A program made the position numbers and the translations under genes. From Cryptomeria japonica (Eukaryota; Streptophyta; Pinopsida; Cupressales; Cupressaceae), in the NCBI RefSeq assembly GCF_030272615.1, contig NC_081410.1, positions 255,239,533 to 255,303,532 of the forward strand: a stretch of 64,000 nucleotides of DNA, written 5' to 3'. The notes beneath the pieces are model-generated. The model was not told the origin of the DNA. It did not search any database and saw nothing but the letters and a program-made list of their open reading frames with translations. Of the stretch, positions 1-12,720 are shown one piece after another; the stretch's first letter is position 1; every line of letters begins with the position of its first letter.

Positions 1-2400
1 TAGAAGGTGTGTGAGAGTCTTCAACATGGATAACTGATAGGTATAACACTAAGAGCAGCAATATATGAGATTTGATGAATAACAGTGGCCATGATATGGA
101 GATGACAGTGTCAAGTATCACTGTCAAAGCATGAATAGAGGTCCTAATCTGAGTCTTTTCAAGAGAGAACAATAAATATGAAGCACCAAGGTCTACAGTC
201 AGATCAAAGACAACCATCTAGCAGCCCAAAAAAGAATCAAAAGGCTGTGAAAGGTCAAAATCACAGTATTTCCATAGCCCATGAAGTTCTAGAAGATGTG
301 CAAGGGCAGTTCATAGTGCAAGGTCATAGGTATTTAGTGTCATAATTATTTTCTTCACCCCCAGATCTTGATGAAAGATAAAAGGATGCCATGACACAAA
401 GTGAAAAGTCTATAGCACTGATAAATAGGTTAGCATTATGTCATATGCATACAAGACATCATGAAGCAGATTTGACAGTAATAACGTTGAAGCAGTCATC
501 AACTCAAGCATAATGAAGGCATGGACACTGAGCATGCAAAAATATAATTGATAACAGTGGTGAAATGATTAATGTTGTATCACAATTTGATATCAAACTG
601 TCTATGAAGATGGTTGTTGAAAGGTTTAGTGTTGGTTTTAAAGGTGAAAACATTGCATGAGGTCTACCACCATAAAGGAAATACAAAGCTACAAATAAGA
701 CAGTGACCATTCAAAGATAAAGCTACAAAGAACTATCAAAGAAACCACAGTCCAATGAAGAATCAAGAGACAACAGGCCTAAGTGTAGTCTTAGATATTT
801 GAAAATGTCATTATGGATAGTTAAGAAAAATAAATGCATTCATCATATTTGCACTCAACAAAAGAGAAGGGTTTGTATTCATCAAAGATTAGTTGAAACA
901 CTTGTGAGAGAGAGATCAATATCCATCAAGCCATAAATAAGATAATCACCATTACAAAGCATGATGAGTCAAAAAGGCAATCAAGAATTATCAGTTCAAA
1001 GGATCAATAGGTGAATCTTCTCTTGTTGATAATCTCTAGTGATGGTGTATAGGATCCCTGTTCCAATCTCAATGTGCCAAAGCTTGATGAGAAGTCATGG
1101 ATTAGAAGTTACAAATGCCTTAAACAGTTTTCTATTGAGAGAATCCATATAGTCAAATCAAGACTCAAATCCACAATGGTAAGATACAAACAATGATGAT
1201 AGTCAAGGAGTCATTCATTGTAGGGTTTTCATAAAATTTTAGAATATGGTATGAGTAGTCCAAAGAACTATGACACTTCACTGAAAGGAGCAGCATATCA
1301 GTCCTTATTGGCATCAAATTATACAAATGACAACTAGGGATGAAGCTACAAGAGACAATCACTATCTTAGTTTAAGACCCTCGAACAACATAGCCCTAAT
1401 GGAGAAAGCAAAAATCAAAACATAGGAGAAGTCCTAGAATCCCACTAAAATCTTATTTGCAGTCGCAAAGTTGCAAGATCAAAAGCATATAATGGTAAAG
1501 ATGACCTAGGTTTCTCTTTTTATTATTGAGACAATATTATGTGAATATGATAGTTTAGCAGTCCTCGAATGCATGTGAGTAGTCCCAATGAAGAAACAAT
1601 ACTATCAGGGTATTACAATAATTTTTGAAACCTGCAATCATGTTAGATAAAACCTGCAATCATGTTAGACAAGTATTGAAAGTATAATTCATAGAGCAAC
1701 CATTTCAACTAGGTTTAGATAGCATATATTCATAACTATTTCAATTTTATGTGAACTACACAATATCTATAATGCATAATTGGAGTTAAACCATAATAGG
1801 GCTTGGATGAGAAACATGATAGGGCACCCGAAGCTGTCCATGTGCTAAGCCCAAGAGCGGATATACCCTATCTCTTACCCTATCTCGTTGAATTCATTCC
1901 TACACCAAGTGACTATGAACAAAAGCGTAGGTATTTAACAACAATGACATGGTCCATGGACTAGTGATCCTCCTCTTGATACTCCATCTACAAATGAGAA
2001 CATCTCTTGTACACGTTGCTACTTCAAAATTAAAAGTTGCTTCTTCTAGAACTTTCCATGATTCTTTGCAATAGGATTATATGTCTTCTAGATTCACCCC
2101 ACTAGGACACATTCATATCAAGCATCTTTACTTTTTTTAAAAGTAGACCACATTTCAGATCTAGATGACACCATAATGACTTTGATTTCCTCTTGCAAGA
2201 TATTCCTCCATCATGTATTGCTTCATCCAAGTTCAAATTTGCTTCTTCAAGGGCTCTCAATGATTCTCTATATAGGATTCTTCATGTCTATGAGATCCAC
2301 TTCATTGGGAGGCCTACTTAAACATTTCACATCTGTTTGTGGACTCTCACCTTTCAAACATTTCACATCTTATAATTGAGCTTCGCTTTGTTTCAAGAAT
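1..2400. other. AT-rich stretch with no recognisable gene
   Basis: I see no coding domain, LTR boundary or RNA gene here; the short ORFs have no family character. One weak structure is a degenerate direct duplication: the segment at about 2017-2100 (GCTTCTTCTAGAACTTTCC...) is echoed at about 2207-2300 (GCTTCTTCAAGGGCTCTCA...). The word AAACATTTCACATCT also occurs twice at about 2320-2372. This may be flanking DNA of the CACTA element to the right or an unrecognised old repeat. Confidence 0.5.
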
Positions 2401-2402
2401 AG

Positions 2403-2683
2403 TTAAATATTCTCTACTTAACAGGGCCAACCACGTGAAGGTGGAAGCTCATTTGGCCCCTCCCCCCCCCCCCTTAACATCACTCTAAATTCCCCATTAA
2501 CATCTAACATTCATTCATTATTTCATTTATTCTTTCATCCATTATTAAAATATAACATTCATTCATTATCACATAGCGTTCATTAACACATAAAATTCAT
2601 TAACTTTTATTAAAATGCAACATTCATCAATAATCATCAACACATATCATTCATGAACATTCATTAGCACATAATTACATTCA
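2403..2683. repeat. Low-complexity TTCATTA-rich tract with C-homopolymer
   Basis: An inverted pair GGGCCAA / TTGGCCC at about 2426-2458 is followed by a C run and then degenerate copies of a CATTCATTA / CATTAACACATAAA word up to about 2680. It lies just beyond the 3' end of the second CACTA gene. The left transposon terminus would be expected here, but I cannot find a CACTA-type end. Confidence 0.5.
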
Positions 2684-3413
2684 TTACACATAAAAATCAG
2701 TCATTATCAAATAAGGTAGATTACAATCATTTCTTTCTTCATTTTTTTTTGAAGCTATGAAAAGACTAAGTGGAACATCAGTTTCTTCATCATTTCCCCC
2801 ATCTGTGGATGTTATGCCCTCTTCTCGTGCTCTTGATGTATGCCTAGTCCTATACAAAGGACGAGGATGCTGAACCAAAGGGGGGTCCTCTGCAATAACA
2901 AAGAATTGGGTTAAATTCAAAAAAAAAAATTATTATTGTTACAAGTATTTCATTAATTTAAAGAACACAACCGTTACACTCTTTACCTGATGGGGCCACA
3001 TCATCTTCCACATCATTTTGTCTAGCCTCAACCTCGACATGCTGAGCACCCTCTAGATCCTCTAGAGTTGAAATACGAAACATTACATTAATCAATACAC
3101 CAATTCCAATTAAATTTGTTTAAAGGAATAACAGTGGTCCTCTTTACCTGATTGGGGAACATCATGTTCCTGATGTTGTCTACCCGGATCATGCTCCACT
3201 TGGTCACCACCAACTACATGCTCTAAAATATTAACAATAAAGGTTACATTAATTACTACACTAATTTTCAATTTAAGATGTTTAATTGTATAAATAATTA
3301 CATAAAAAAAATTGAATAGAAAATGAATACCTCCACTACTAGGATGCACATCCGGACCTTCATGTATAGGTTCTGTTCCACGATTATCATGCTGCATTGC
3401 AATGTCACGCACA
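2684..3413 (-). pseudogene. 3' exons of CACTA gene 2: series of short acidic exons and a C-terminal exon
   Basis: On the minus strand several small open segments are bounded by AG acceptors and GT donors. They lie at about 3330-3413, 3149-3221 and 2988-3061, and each ends with the residues (S/P)SG or QSG before a GTAAAG or similar donor. The last exon starts at about 2892 after a TTATTGCAG acceptor and ends at 2684; it encodes a basic then acidic tail. They are probably the 3' end of the SET/Transposase_24 gene upstream. The segments are rich in D, E, H, P and G and show no known fold. Assignment to one transcript is inferred from shared strand, spacing and compatible splice signals. Confidence 0.5.
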
Positions 3414-3723
3414 GTGTTATCATTGCTTGCTTATTTAAAAAAAATATAGTCACTTTATGTTGAAACTTAACATCAAATAGATTATTGGTTAAGTATTCAA
3501 TTTGAAATAATTTTCATTTAGCTTAATTACCATTGTAACAGATGCATCAGAATCTCATGTTTGCCCACTCAATTCTCGTATCATCTTCCATGGGTGCTCT
3601 ATTGAATTCAGAGCCCTGCATTTTTGCTTAGTATTGTGAATTTTGCTTGTATTGTTTGATCAAAAAAAAATTGTTTACAATTTATAAATATTTTGATGTG
3701 ATACTTAATTTACTAATTCTCAC

Positions 3724-5518
3724 AATTCGTGCGACAAGTTTCATATAACCACCAGAGTCGAGTTTGTGTTGCCCATGCTTTTCTTGTCTTGCTTTGGTTG
3801 CCTTTGACGTGTCACTCAATCTATGAAAAGTTTGAAATATGTTAGATTATATAAATATAATGAATAATTAGTACATATTCACATTCTTAATAGTATCGCA
3901 TACCTTCTTCTGGCGTCTGGTGGTGTATTTCCTTTTTTCCTTTCAATTCTGTCCTTTGCATCCAAAATCGGGTCCTTCCACTCCCTCTCTGGAATCATGG
4001 GGGGACGCTCATACTTTGCGTTCTTCTCTAAATGTGTCCTGTATTGGTCCCTCACATACTTCAAATATGTGCCAGCTTTTTCCAGGAGCTTAGTCTTATC
4101 GAATGTGTCATTTCCAAACAACCCTACCATACGGTTTGTGAGTTCATCTTTTAACTTTTTTTCTTGGTCATTCCACCTTTAAAGCAAAAAACAAACCTGT
4201 TAGATTTAGAAAGAAATTGAAGCTACCTTTGATATAGTTCAAGAAATGGATAAAAGGAAAACTATTCTAGCAATGATATGAAATCAAAATAGTGGATAAG
4301 GGTTAGTTCACATATGATGTTCCACCTTTTACATATGGTGGGCCCAAATATCTGCAATGAAATGTCATTAAGATTTTTATAAAAAATATCATTTCCTGCA
4401 AAAAAAGCATGGGATCATTAGTCCAAAATGAGTGATCAATAAGTAAATTACAATTAGACTATATATAATAATATTTTTAAAGTACTTGGAACCTTCTGTA
4501 TCTTCAAGGGAATCAATTCTTCGTCGCTCACCACCAATGTGGCCTGCAACGTTCTCGTACTAGCAATACGGGAAGATCTAGGAAATGATGGTATGTTATC
4601 AGTAGTACTCGCCTCTGTCGCATCCTCATGTGCATCTCCTGCCACAGTAAATGAATCCACTATGAAATGCCTCCAAGAAAGAACACTTCAAGGGTAATAA
4701 ACACATAACAAAAGAGAGAGAAAAAGAGGGATCTACCACCAGTGGGTGGGTCAACACGAGTCGGTGCAACAGATGATGTCTACATGCTACATGTTGCCGA
4801 CATTGCAGTCAGCAATACAGTTGGGCTCGACCTCGGACCCATGTCAGCACCTGAAGAGTAATACATTAAATATGTAAAACATTAAAAAAGCAAGTTCACA
4901 AGTCCAAAGGAGTGGTTTTAATATATAGAACATGGTCATCACCTGAACTACTCGCAATACCCTGATCATCACCACCAGGATGATGAGGCCCTATAAATTT
5001 CTATAAAAACAACACATACATATTTTAGTTAATGACATAAAAGAGATAAAAATATAAACCATTATTGAACTTTTGTTATGATTAAAGCTTTCATTATTGC
5101 TTACTTGCAAGTTTTCCATTGTCGTCAACAATAGTTGCACCCTCTTTGTTATCTCATCAGTCTGAGGACTTATGGTTGCCAAATCAACAATCTCTTGCCT
5201 AATTTTTCTAATATTCTTTTGTACAAATTGCATAGGGTTTGTGTTAAGTGCGATGTCATCAACGCATAACACTGTCGAGTGCCCCACATCCCTATGGAGG
5301 TGCTGAGGTACTGCAGGTTCCTTTCCCTTATCCCAAACATCCATCTGTGACAAGAATATAATTAACACTATCAAAATTACTTCAAAACACTCAAGAAAAG
5401 ATCATAATGTAACAGTTTGATTCTATCTAATTTGTACAATTACAATGAGGTTTACCTGCTCTGTAGAAGTGTCGAGACCTACACCCCTATCTGTGCTATG
5501 TGGTGGATCCATGTGGCC
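3724..5518 (-). pseudogene. Ptta/En/Spm-type (Transposase_24) domain exons and linker of CACTA gene 2
   Basis: Exons inferred on the minus strand run from 5518 to 3724. Exon 5456-5518 encodes a 21-residue linker. Exon 5105-5344 has clean splice sites (TCACAG acceptor, CAA/GTAAGC donor) and a helical, Q- and K-rich product. Short Pro/Ser/Gly exons follow at about 4946-4999, 4740-4851 (one stop) and 4490-4640. Exons 3904-4178 and 3724-3820 carry the Transposase_24 signature: a WND..KK.K start, then LKYVRDQYRTHLEKN, and DTSKATKARQEKHGQ..L.SGGY. This family is the TNPA-like or second-ORF protein of plant CACTA elements, a presumed DNA-binding partner of the TnpD transposase. It lies directly 3' of the SET-domain exon on the same strand, so a single fused product is likely but unproven. 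Confidence 0.7.
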
Positions 5519-5651
5519 CTGTGACAAAGAAAAAATATAAAAACGTTAGCGAAATGAAACCAATAGACTTAGCAAAAAAACTTAATAATACAATGGTTTA
5601 TTGGATTCATTAATTGGAAGTTGGCTTAAATGGTATATATATAGTACGTAC

Positions 5652-6697
5652 CATCCCCATGATAGTAACTTTGTTTGTATCTATACGATTCAAATTGTAA
5701 TCGATTAGCAGCTCTTCCCCTGCACTTATTGATTTTATCGCACATACAAACACACAATTTCCCTCACGTGCCTCAAATATGCAATTGGGTTGCTTATTAG
5801 TTGACCCAGGTCGTGTACTATTTATAAAACCTGCAATATTCCTTGTTGCTTTTGGCCTTCCATCAATGTATACAGCCACTCGTTTACTTTGATCATTATC
5901 TTTTTGTTGTATATAATTGGCTGACAGTGCATACCTACGCATACTTTTTTATATCGAACAATCTGCATCCAATCATTATAATTGTAACAAGGTCCAACAA
6001 ACTCCATCAATTCAGCAACTTTGTTGTAACAGACCTTTATGTTGTCCATGGAAAATAGGCCCAAACCATGTAACGATGAAGGTGCTATGCAATATATCCT
6101 CTCATTAACACAAAAATTGGTGTTTATTGGAGGAAGTTCCTTGGGTACACATTGTTTCAGTAGATGTTTGTACCTCAAGGGCACCTCAATGTCGCCTTTG
6201 GTCTCATCATCATAAGAACATGACCCCCCTTGAGCAAGAAAAAATTCCATGCGTTTATTGAATTTTCTTCTAATCTTTTGACCTCTAGTTGATCTCCCTA
6301 TTTGAGATCTACTACATGTCTCACTTTCCTCTTCTATTCCTGCATTTCCCTCACTTGAGGAAGACACATCTGACAAATACCTATTTGGTGATACCTGTGC
6401 ACCATCAAATGAGAGAGTTAGTTGGTAATGAGAGAGATATTTTGCAAATGAGGGTAATATTGATGAAGAAGTCGGCCATAAAGTTGATGTTGAGATTAAA
6501 ATTTGAGTAAGTCCAACTGGGGCCTCAAGTGTTGATAACTGTATTAGATTTGCTGCTAATGTTGATGTTTGAAAAACTGAGGAAGTTTGTTTTTCTTGTA
6601 ATTTTTTAAAAATATATATTATTTCTATAAGGTGTATTGACTTCTACCTGTCGATCCATGAGACTGTGCAGGATCCTCGTCAAAGGGGTTCAGGTTC
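5652..6697 (-). pseudogene. SET-domain exon in CACTA gene 2 (histone-methyltransferase-like)
   Basis: A small exon (6648-6697, GATGCAG acceptor, ACAG/GTAGAA donor) joins in frame to a 743 nt exon at 5652-6394. The product begins Ser/Glu-rich with a basic patch (STRGQKIRRKFNKRMEFF). It then shows a SET-like core: SSLHGLGLFSMDNI, ELMEFVGP.YNYNDW, RRYALSANYI, NIAGFINSTRPGSTNKQPNC and AGEELLIDYNLN. The last two match the SET pseudoknot motifs (N...NC and GEEL..DY). SET proteins transfer methyl groups to lysines. No pre-SET or post-SET cysteine cluster is visible. The frame shifts once, at a T6 run (5945-5950, A6 on the coding strand), where a one-base indel separates the two halves. Sequencing or assembly error there is possible. 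Confidence 0.78.
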
Positions 6698-6699
6698 CT

Positions 6700-7060
6700 G
6701 CATCAACAATTGAGCATCATAAGCATTACATTTGTAATTTGATAAACAATAAATACTGCAGTATCATAAGCATCATAAGCATCACATATGTATCATCATA
6801 TATGTAATCGATCATCATAAGAATCACATATGTATCATCATAAACATGTAATCCATCACATATGTATCATAAATCACCATCCATCACATAGCTAATAAGT
6901 AGTCCACATTCCATAAATAAACACAAAGTTCAAAAAATGTCACATGTATCATCATAAGCATGTAATCCATCACATATGTATTTTAAATCACCATCTATCA
7001 CATAGCTAGACGTGCATCATGAATTAATTAAGTAATGGCATTAGAATTCAAAACATATGA
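6700..7060. repeat. Degenerate short tandem repeat (CATCATAAGCATCACATATGTAT-like)
   Basis: Words such as ATCACATATGTATCATCATA and AAGCATGTAATCCATCACA recur about eight times with variation. The tract fills the gap between the TnpD gene and gene 2 of the CACTA element. No coding signal is seen. Confidence 0.7.
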
Positions 7061-7156
7061 ATTATTTATGTAACCATATAAGTCAAATCAATTTCTATCA
7101 AGATATCAATATTAAATAGATAATATAATAATCACATCTCATACATTTCATTCATG

Positions 7157-7194
7157 TCATTGATCTTCTTCTTCATCCAACTCATCATCATGAC

Positions 7195-7236
<42 letters not shown>

Positions 7237-10200
7237 CCTCCTCCTCCTCCTCCTCCTCGTCATCGTCGTCATCGTCATCGTCATCATCGTCATTGTGTTT
7301 GTCATCGTCATCGTCATCACCATCACCGACACCATCACCATCATCATCAGCAGCAACACCATCATCATCATCAATTTCTTCTTTGTGTACATTTCCGTCA
7401 GGAACATCATCGAGTAACTATCGATCGTGATCATCTATATCATCTTCTACTTCTTCGGTATCTTCTTCTTCCATCATATTATACATTATCGGCCTTCCTC
7501 TTGGATCATGTCTAACAACAAATGACCAACCCGGTTTATGTGGAACCTCTGAGTAAAATACCTGCTCACATTGACTTGGAAGAACATAGGGCTCATCCCC
7601 AACTCGTTCAAACGACCTTGTATTAACCATTGTAAATCCATTATCATGTTCGATAATAGTTCTATCAGGATCATTTATATTCAGTCGTAGCCTATACCAT
7701 TTGACGATGAACAGAACTAATTTGAAGGAATTAAAGTCACACTCAAGTATATCATCCAAAATGCCATAGTATCAATTTTGAGACACTTGAGGATGTATGT
7801 CATTTCTAGATGAAATATTGGTCACCTCAAAGACTACAGTTATCCCAGAATCACAAGTTTTCTTCGTGTCATCCAACTGTTTGATGTGAAATTTATGACC
7901 ATTGCAGCACACAGCCTTGTGGTGTTTGACTTGCAATATGTCTAACATATTAAAATTATTACATCATGAGTTGATAAACATACGGGTGATTAATAAAATT
8001 ATACGTACCTGTTGATCTCTTAAACCATATGCTAAATCAATTTCCCTTTGTGTAACATTGGAATCTCCATTACGATGAGCTTCTTTAACCAATGAAGTGA
8101 CACCATCCCATGTTAATGTGCGACCAGAATGTTGACATTGTTCAATCCACACCATCATCCAATCAAGATTGTTTGCAATATACAAATGCAGTGCATCCCA
8201 CTCCCGACCAACTGTACAAATAATTAATAGACCACTTACAATTGATTTATTTAGAAGATGAAGAATTAATTTACTACAATAACATCTTATAATTACCTCT
8301 CACTTTCTTCAATCTACCTTTCCCCATCAAGTGCTCCCCTTCGAATTTATTAATGGGGTTGGGATCCCAAATGCGATCTACGTGGATTTTTGCTGCAAAC
8401 TTAGGAAGATATTCAGTAATGTACACCATAGTTTGGTATACCATATATCCCTCCACCATAGAACCCTCAGGATGTGCTCTTTGTTGAACCAAAGCCTTCA
8501 AAAATTTCAAGTGCCTCTTAACCATCCACATTGACCTAGTGTGTATAGGTCCACACAATTTGATCTCCTCAACTTGGTGTACGAGGTAGTGTTCTTGTGC
8601 ATTGAAAAAAGTTGAAGGTAGACACTTTTGCATTTCACACATTAGATGAGGGATTTTTCTCTTCCAATATTTTATATCTTCCTTGTGGATTTATTTAGAT
8701 GACAACCACCTAATTAAAGAGATTGAAGATGTAAAAATATATAAACGAGACTTTACAAAATAATATACAAATATATTGCATAACAAGTAAAACAAATGGC
8801 AAATATAATATCTATACAACAAATTGAACAAACATCACTACTTACCTCATGTATTTTCTAAGATCATATATGACTTGCTTGATATTATTGTCAAAGTGGG
8901 CTAGGAGAGATAGAGGTAGAACGTATTGCAACAATTATAAAATGATCTTTTCATTGTTTTCTAACATAATACAATGAAAAGTACATATGCAGTATACAAA
9001 TATATAGTAAATACACAAGACCGCGAATTACCTTAATGAAGGTATGCCAATCATGCGTTTTCATCCTTGGCCCAAATTCACTCTTCTTTGATATGAGATT
9101 GTTTATGTTCGCAGCAAATCCTGTGGGAAATCGAATTTTTCGGATGACTTCTTTAATAGAATTGCTTTGCTGCTCCGTTAATAACCAAGGAAGGGCACTT
9201 ATATTAATCTGATCTCCATTGCTATTTGATTGAATGACATTTTTCATTGCATGATTGGATTCCACAATGTCACTACAAATTTGGACAATTTTTTCTTTGT
9301 CATGCCTTCCATCCAATATTTTCCATAATGTCTCTGTTATATTCTTTCCAATATGCATTGTATCAAACAAATGCACAATTTGTAGCTGCTCGTAGTAAGG
9401 CAGCCTACTGAATTGTCTGGGATAACTTTTTAGTCCCTTTGGAAGGTGGCCATCCATGCCTTGATGACCTTCAATATCATCCATTACATCATCAGTAAAC
9501 AAATTATGATAGAAAAATTCAAATTCCAAACATAAACCATTAGATGGAATGACATTACCTTGACGATTAATTCTATTATATTCCAACTTCCATAAGTGAG
9601 GAGTCATTCTTCATGGCTTTGATGTAGTCTCTTCTTTCCCATTGAAAAGATGTTTTTCAGTATTCCGGTACTTATGATTTTTGTGAAGGAAGTGCCTATA
9701 CTCATCAAACACCTGCTTTCCTAAACTTTTTGAATGACGGGATTTCATCTTTGGACCACAAACTGGACATGCAAATTTTCCCTTTGTTTGAAGACCTACA
9801 AGATAATGTATAATTCTATTAAATCTGTTAATTTTTATAATTATAATTATCATGCACAACTTGAACACTATAACATACCACAAAAATGTGTTAGCCCTGG
9901 GGCATCATGTATTGTCCATACAAGCATTGCATGGAATTGAAATTGTCTCTGTCCTATTGGTCTAGAGATGTCATACATGGTCACACCATTCCATAACTCC
10001 AGCAACTCGTCGATAAGAGGCTCAATATATACATTCATATCTTTAACTTGTTACTTGCCTAGTGGAATGAACAAAAACATTACATAATTATTATGACCAT
10101 TTTACTGCAATATTTATAATTAAATGTAGATGACTATTAAATGATAAAATACCTGGAACAATCATTGCCAACATTATGTGCTCCCTCTTTATTGACATCC

Positions 10201-11480
10201 ATGGAGGAATATTATTGTTGATAACAAAAATAGGCCACACCGAGTAAACAGATCTCAACTCTCCAAATGGATTGACACCGTCCGCTGCCAATGAAAGCCT
10301 GAGATTACAAGGTTCTTCTTTAAAGTGTGGCCACTTTTCCTCTATGTCCATAAATGTTGAACCATCCGCAGGCATTCAAATAATGTCATCTCGACTTCTA
10401 TTGCATGCATGGTAATCCATAAATTGTGCCAAGCTAGTGCACCTGAATAATCGTTGCATACGTGGAATAATGGGAATATAACGAAGAACCTTGCAAGGCA
10501 CCTTTTTTGTTATTTGATCTGTTCGATATCTACTGATATGGCATTCAAGGCATTCTGTTCCAAATTCATGTTGTTTATGATATATAATATGATCATTGGG
10601 ACAAGCATCTATTGTTTGATACTCCATTCCAATATCTTTCATAATGGCAGATAATTCTCGGTATGAGCGAGGTAGAATATTTGATGGTGGTAAGAAAAAC
10701 TCACCTATCAATCTACAGCAAAAAAAAAAGTTTGAGGTGTTAATATAAAGAATATTAATGGTACATGATTCACCATTTATTAACTATAATGACATGTATG
10801 ACACACCTTAACATACAACAGATTGTTATGTTGGATAAACCATTCATAACCTTCAAGTTCACCAACAACAATACAGCAGAGAGAAGAGTTGTTTGGGAGC
10901 CTTTGTAAAGGGGCTCATATGCCTTCTCAAGAAGAGGTAAATCATGAACATCAAGGTCATCCTGATCATCATGATCAGTTGTGCCAGTACTAAATGTGTC
11001 ATGGATCAATGTATTTGTACCATCATCTTCAATTGTGTTTTCTGGTGCATAATCATCATCTTCCATGGGATCATTATCTTCAGCTTCGATATTCACACCT
11101 CCATGTTCCTCCACTTCCAAAACCATATTCTCAGGGTTTTGTTGATCCATACCATGTGCTCTAGGGTGCTCCACCTATGTAAAATTGATATACATAAATA
11201 AACCGTGATCATGATCTCATTATCAAGTGATTTCTTATGTATATAAATTGTTAAAACGATATAATGAACAACTTACCAGTGGATAATAATCATGTCCCCC
11301 TTCAATGTGACCATGTTGCCTACAATGTTTCTTAGTTGTTTTGATTAGAAGTCTTCTAGTCTTTAAGCCCTTACAAATTTTGCAGGGACAATAACATTTC
11401 CCATCACCTTTTCTTTTCAAGTTAGACCATAATCTAGCAATTGTCTCCTTATTTTGTTCTTCGTTGATATTATCTGACAT
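7157..11480 (-). pseudogene. CACTA TnpD-type transposase (Transposase_21), nine exons, nonsense-riddled
   Basis: I can chain nine exons on the minus strand with GT/AG introns and matching phases: 11480-11277, 11174-10807, 10712-10153, 10058-9879, 9795-9032, 8946-8846, 8709-8297, 8211-8005 and 7941-7157 (about 1,195 codons). Exon 1 is the transposase-associated Cys/His domain (CYCPCKICKG...HCRQHGHI). Exons 3-5 are Transposase_21: ACPNDHIIYH, CLECHISRY, PADGSTFMDIEEKWPHF, LAADGVNPFGE, FACPVCG and FDTMHIGKNI. Exon 7 is DUF4218 (LPSTFF...GPIHTRSMW...HPEGSM.EGY). Exon 9 is DUF4216 (NGHKFHI, YYGILDDILECDF, VLPSQCEQVFY). In-frame stops lie at 10376-10378, 10051-10053, 9611-9613, 8935-8937, 8691-8693, 7772-7774 and 7418-7420. 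I see no frameshift. The enzyme would cut element ends; this copy cannot make it. Confidence 0.9.
7190..7350. repeat. Triplet microsatellite (CAT/CTC/CGT)n inside the transposase 3' exon
   Basis: Runs of CAT, then CTC, then mixed CGT/CAT triplets. In the transposase frame (minus strand) they read as about 60 mostly Asp and Glu residues that form the acidic C-terminal tail, ending at the TGA at 7157-7159. The poly-Met and poly-Ile readings in other frames are artefacts of the repeat. Confidence 0.85.
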
Positions 11481-12390
11481 GGTCTTTCTTCACAGGCAAA
11501 AAAATCAGGCTATGGAAACTTCAGTGCAAAAGCTTCACAAAAATTGCAAATCGAACCAAAACCATTGAACTTAATAGAGAAAGTATTTAATGTAGCTAAT
11601 TGTGTGAATTTCTAAGCATTGTGTCTGTAAATTCTTACTAAAAGTTTGCCTGTTGCAGACTTTCTGAGAGACATTTTTGAGTATTCTAAGCAAAGCATTT
11701 ATTTAAACATACACTTATTCATCCACATTGCAGGGATAACAATACAAGGCTCACATATTGGTCTAAGAGGATGCCATGGTCTCACAAAGTAACCAAGAAC
11801 CATATGAAATGATGGTCGTCTTGAATCCACACACAACTAGGGAGGATCCATACGATTATGTATGACTTCCCCCTTGTTTATTTAATGGGATTAGCCAGCT
11901 TCAAGACATAGCTGTCAATAATCACTAAGAATGTACAAGTGGATCGTAGCTACCCATACAACAAACACTTACCCCTATCCTCAAATTTTCCCAATGTTTG
12001 ATTCCTTATATACACTCATCCAAGGTTATCTATGTCGATCTTGGTGAGGAATCACATCACAACAAAGAAGGCAACATTTAAAAATAGCAAGAATTTCACT
12101 AAACTACCAAAGATCATAAATATTGAAAGAAAGAAAAAATAGTAACAATAATAAGTCAAATAAATGTGTTCAATTCCAATAGCAAATCAAACATAGCCAC
12201 AATAACTACACAATAGAGAAAACTCACAATAGTGATTAAACTAATTCAAACAAGATAAAATAAAATTGTTGGCCCATGCAACAAAGATGAGAGATCATCA
12301 ATAATTAAAGGAAACTTCACAGTCCTTAAAAGTGCACATTATATAACTATACGACTAGAAATTGTGGCTAAATAGAGTGAAGATTCATCA

Positions 12391-12720
12391 TGACTCCAAT
12401 AATAGTCCCTCATGTGTGCATTTGTGGCATGAACACAAAAACTCCCACACGGCATGGCCATGTACCTAATGGAGAAGACATGCCTAGGCTACATGCCCAA
12501 AAAACATGACTATAATAATAGTCCCTCATGCATGCATTTGTGGCATGCACACTACAAATCCTAACATATCATGGCAATACACCTCATAGAGAAGACACAC
12601 CTAGGGCCACATTGCACATAGCAATGTGCCTCACAAAGAAGACATGCATAGGGCACATGCCACATAGCAATGTGTCTTATGGAAAAATGTGCATGCATGT
12701 CACACACCAAAGCTATATGT
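12391..12720. repeat. Degenerate tandem repeat around TCCCTCATG...GGCATG
   Basis: AATAGTCCCTCATG.. and TTTGTGGCATG recur at about 12401-12430 and 12518-12546 (period about 117). Shorter units then follow, built on CACATAGCAATGTG and GAGAAGACA(T/C)GC..AGG (period about 58-60). Noncoding. Confidence 0.6.

Noticed and set aside
2098-2112. CACTAGGACACATTC as a possible left terminus of the CACTA element
   Set aside because: Only the first five bases and scattered others match the right end, there are no subterminal repeats, and the flanking triplet does not match TGA.
7132-7434. Open frames of poly-Met/Arg (minus) and poly-Ile/Val (plus)
   Set aside because: Off-frame readings of the triplet microsatellite; the transposase frame gives the acidic tail.
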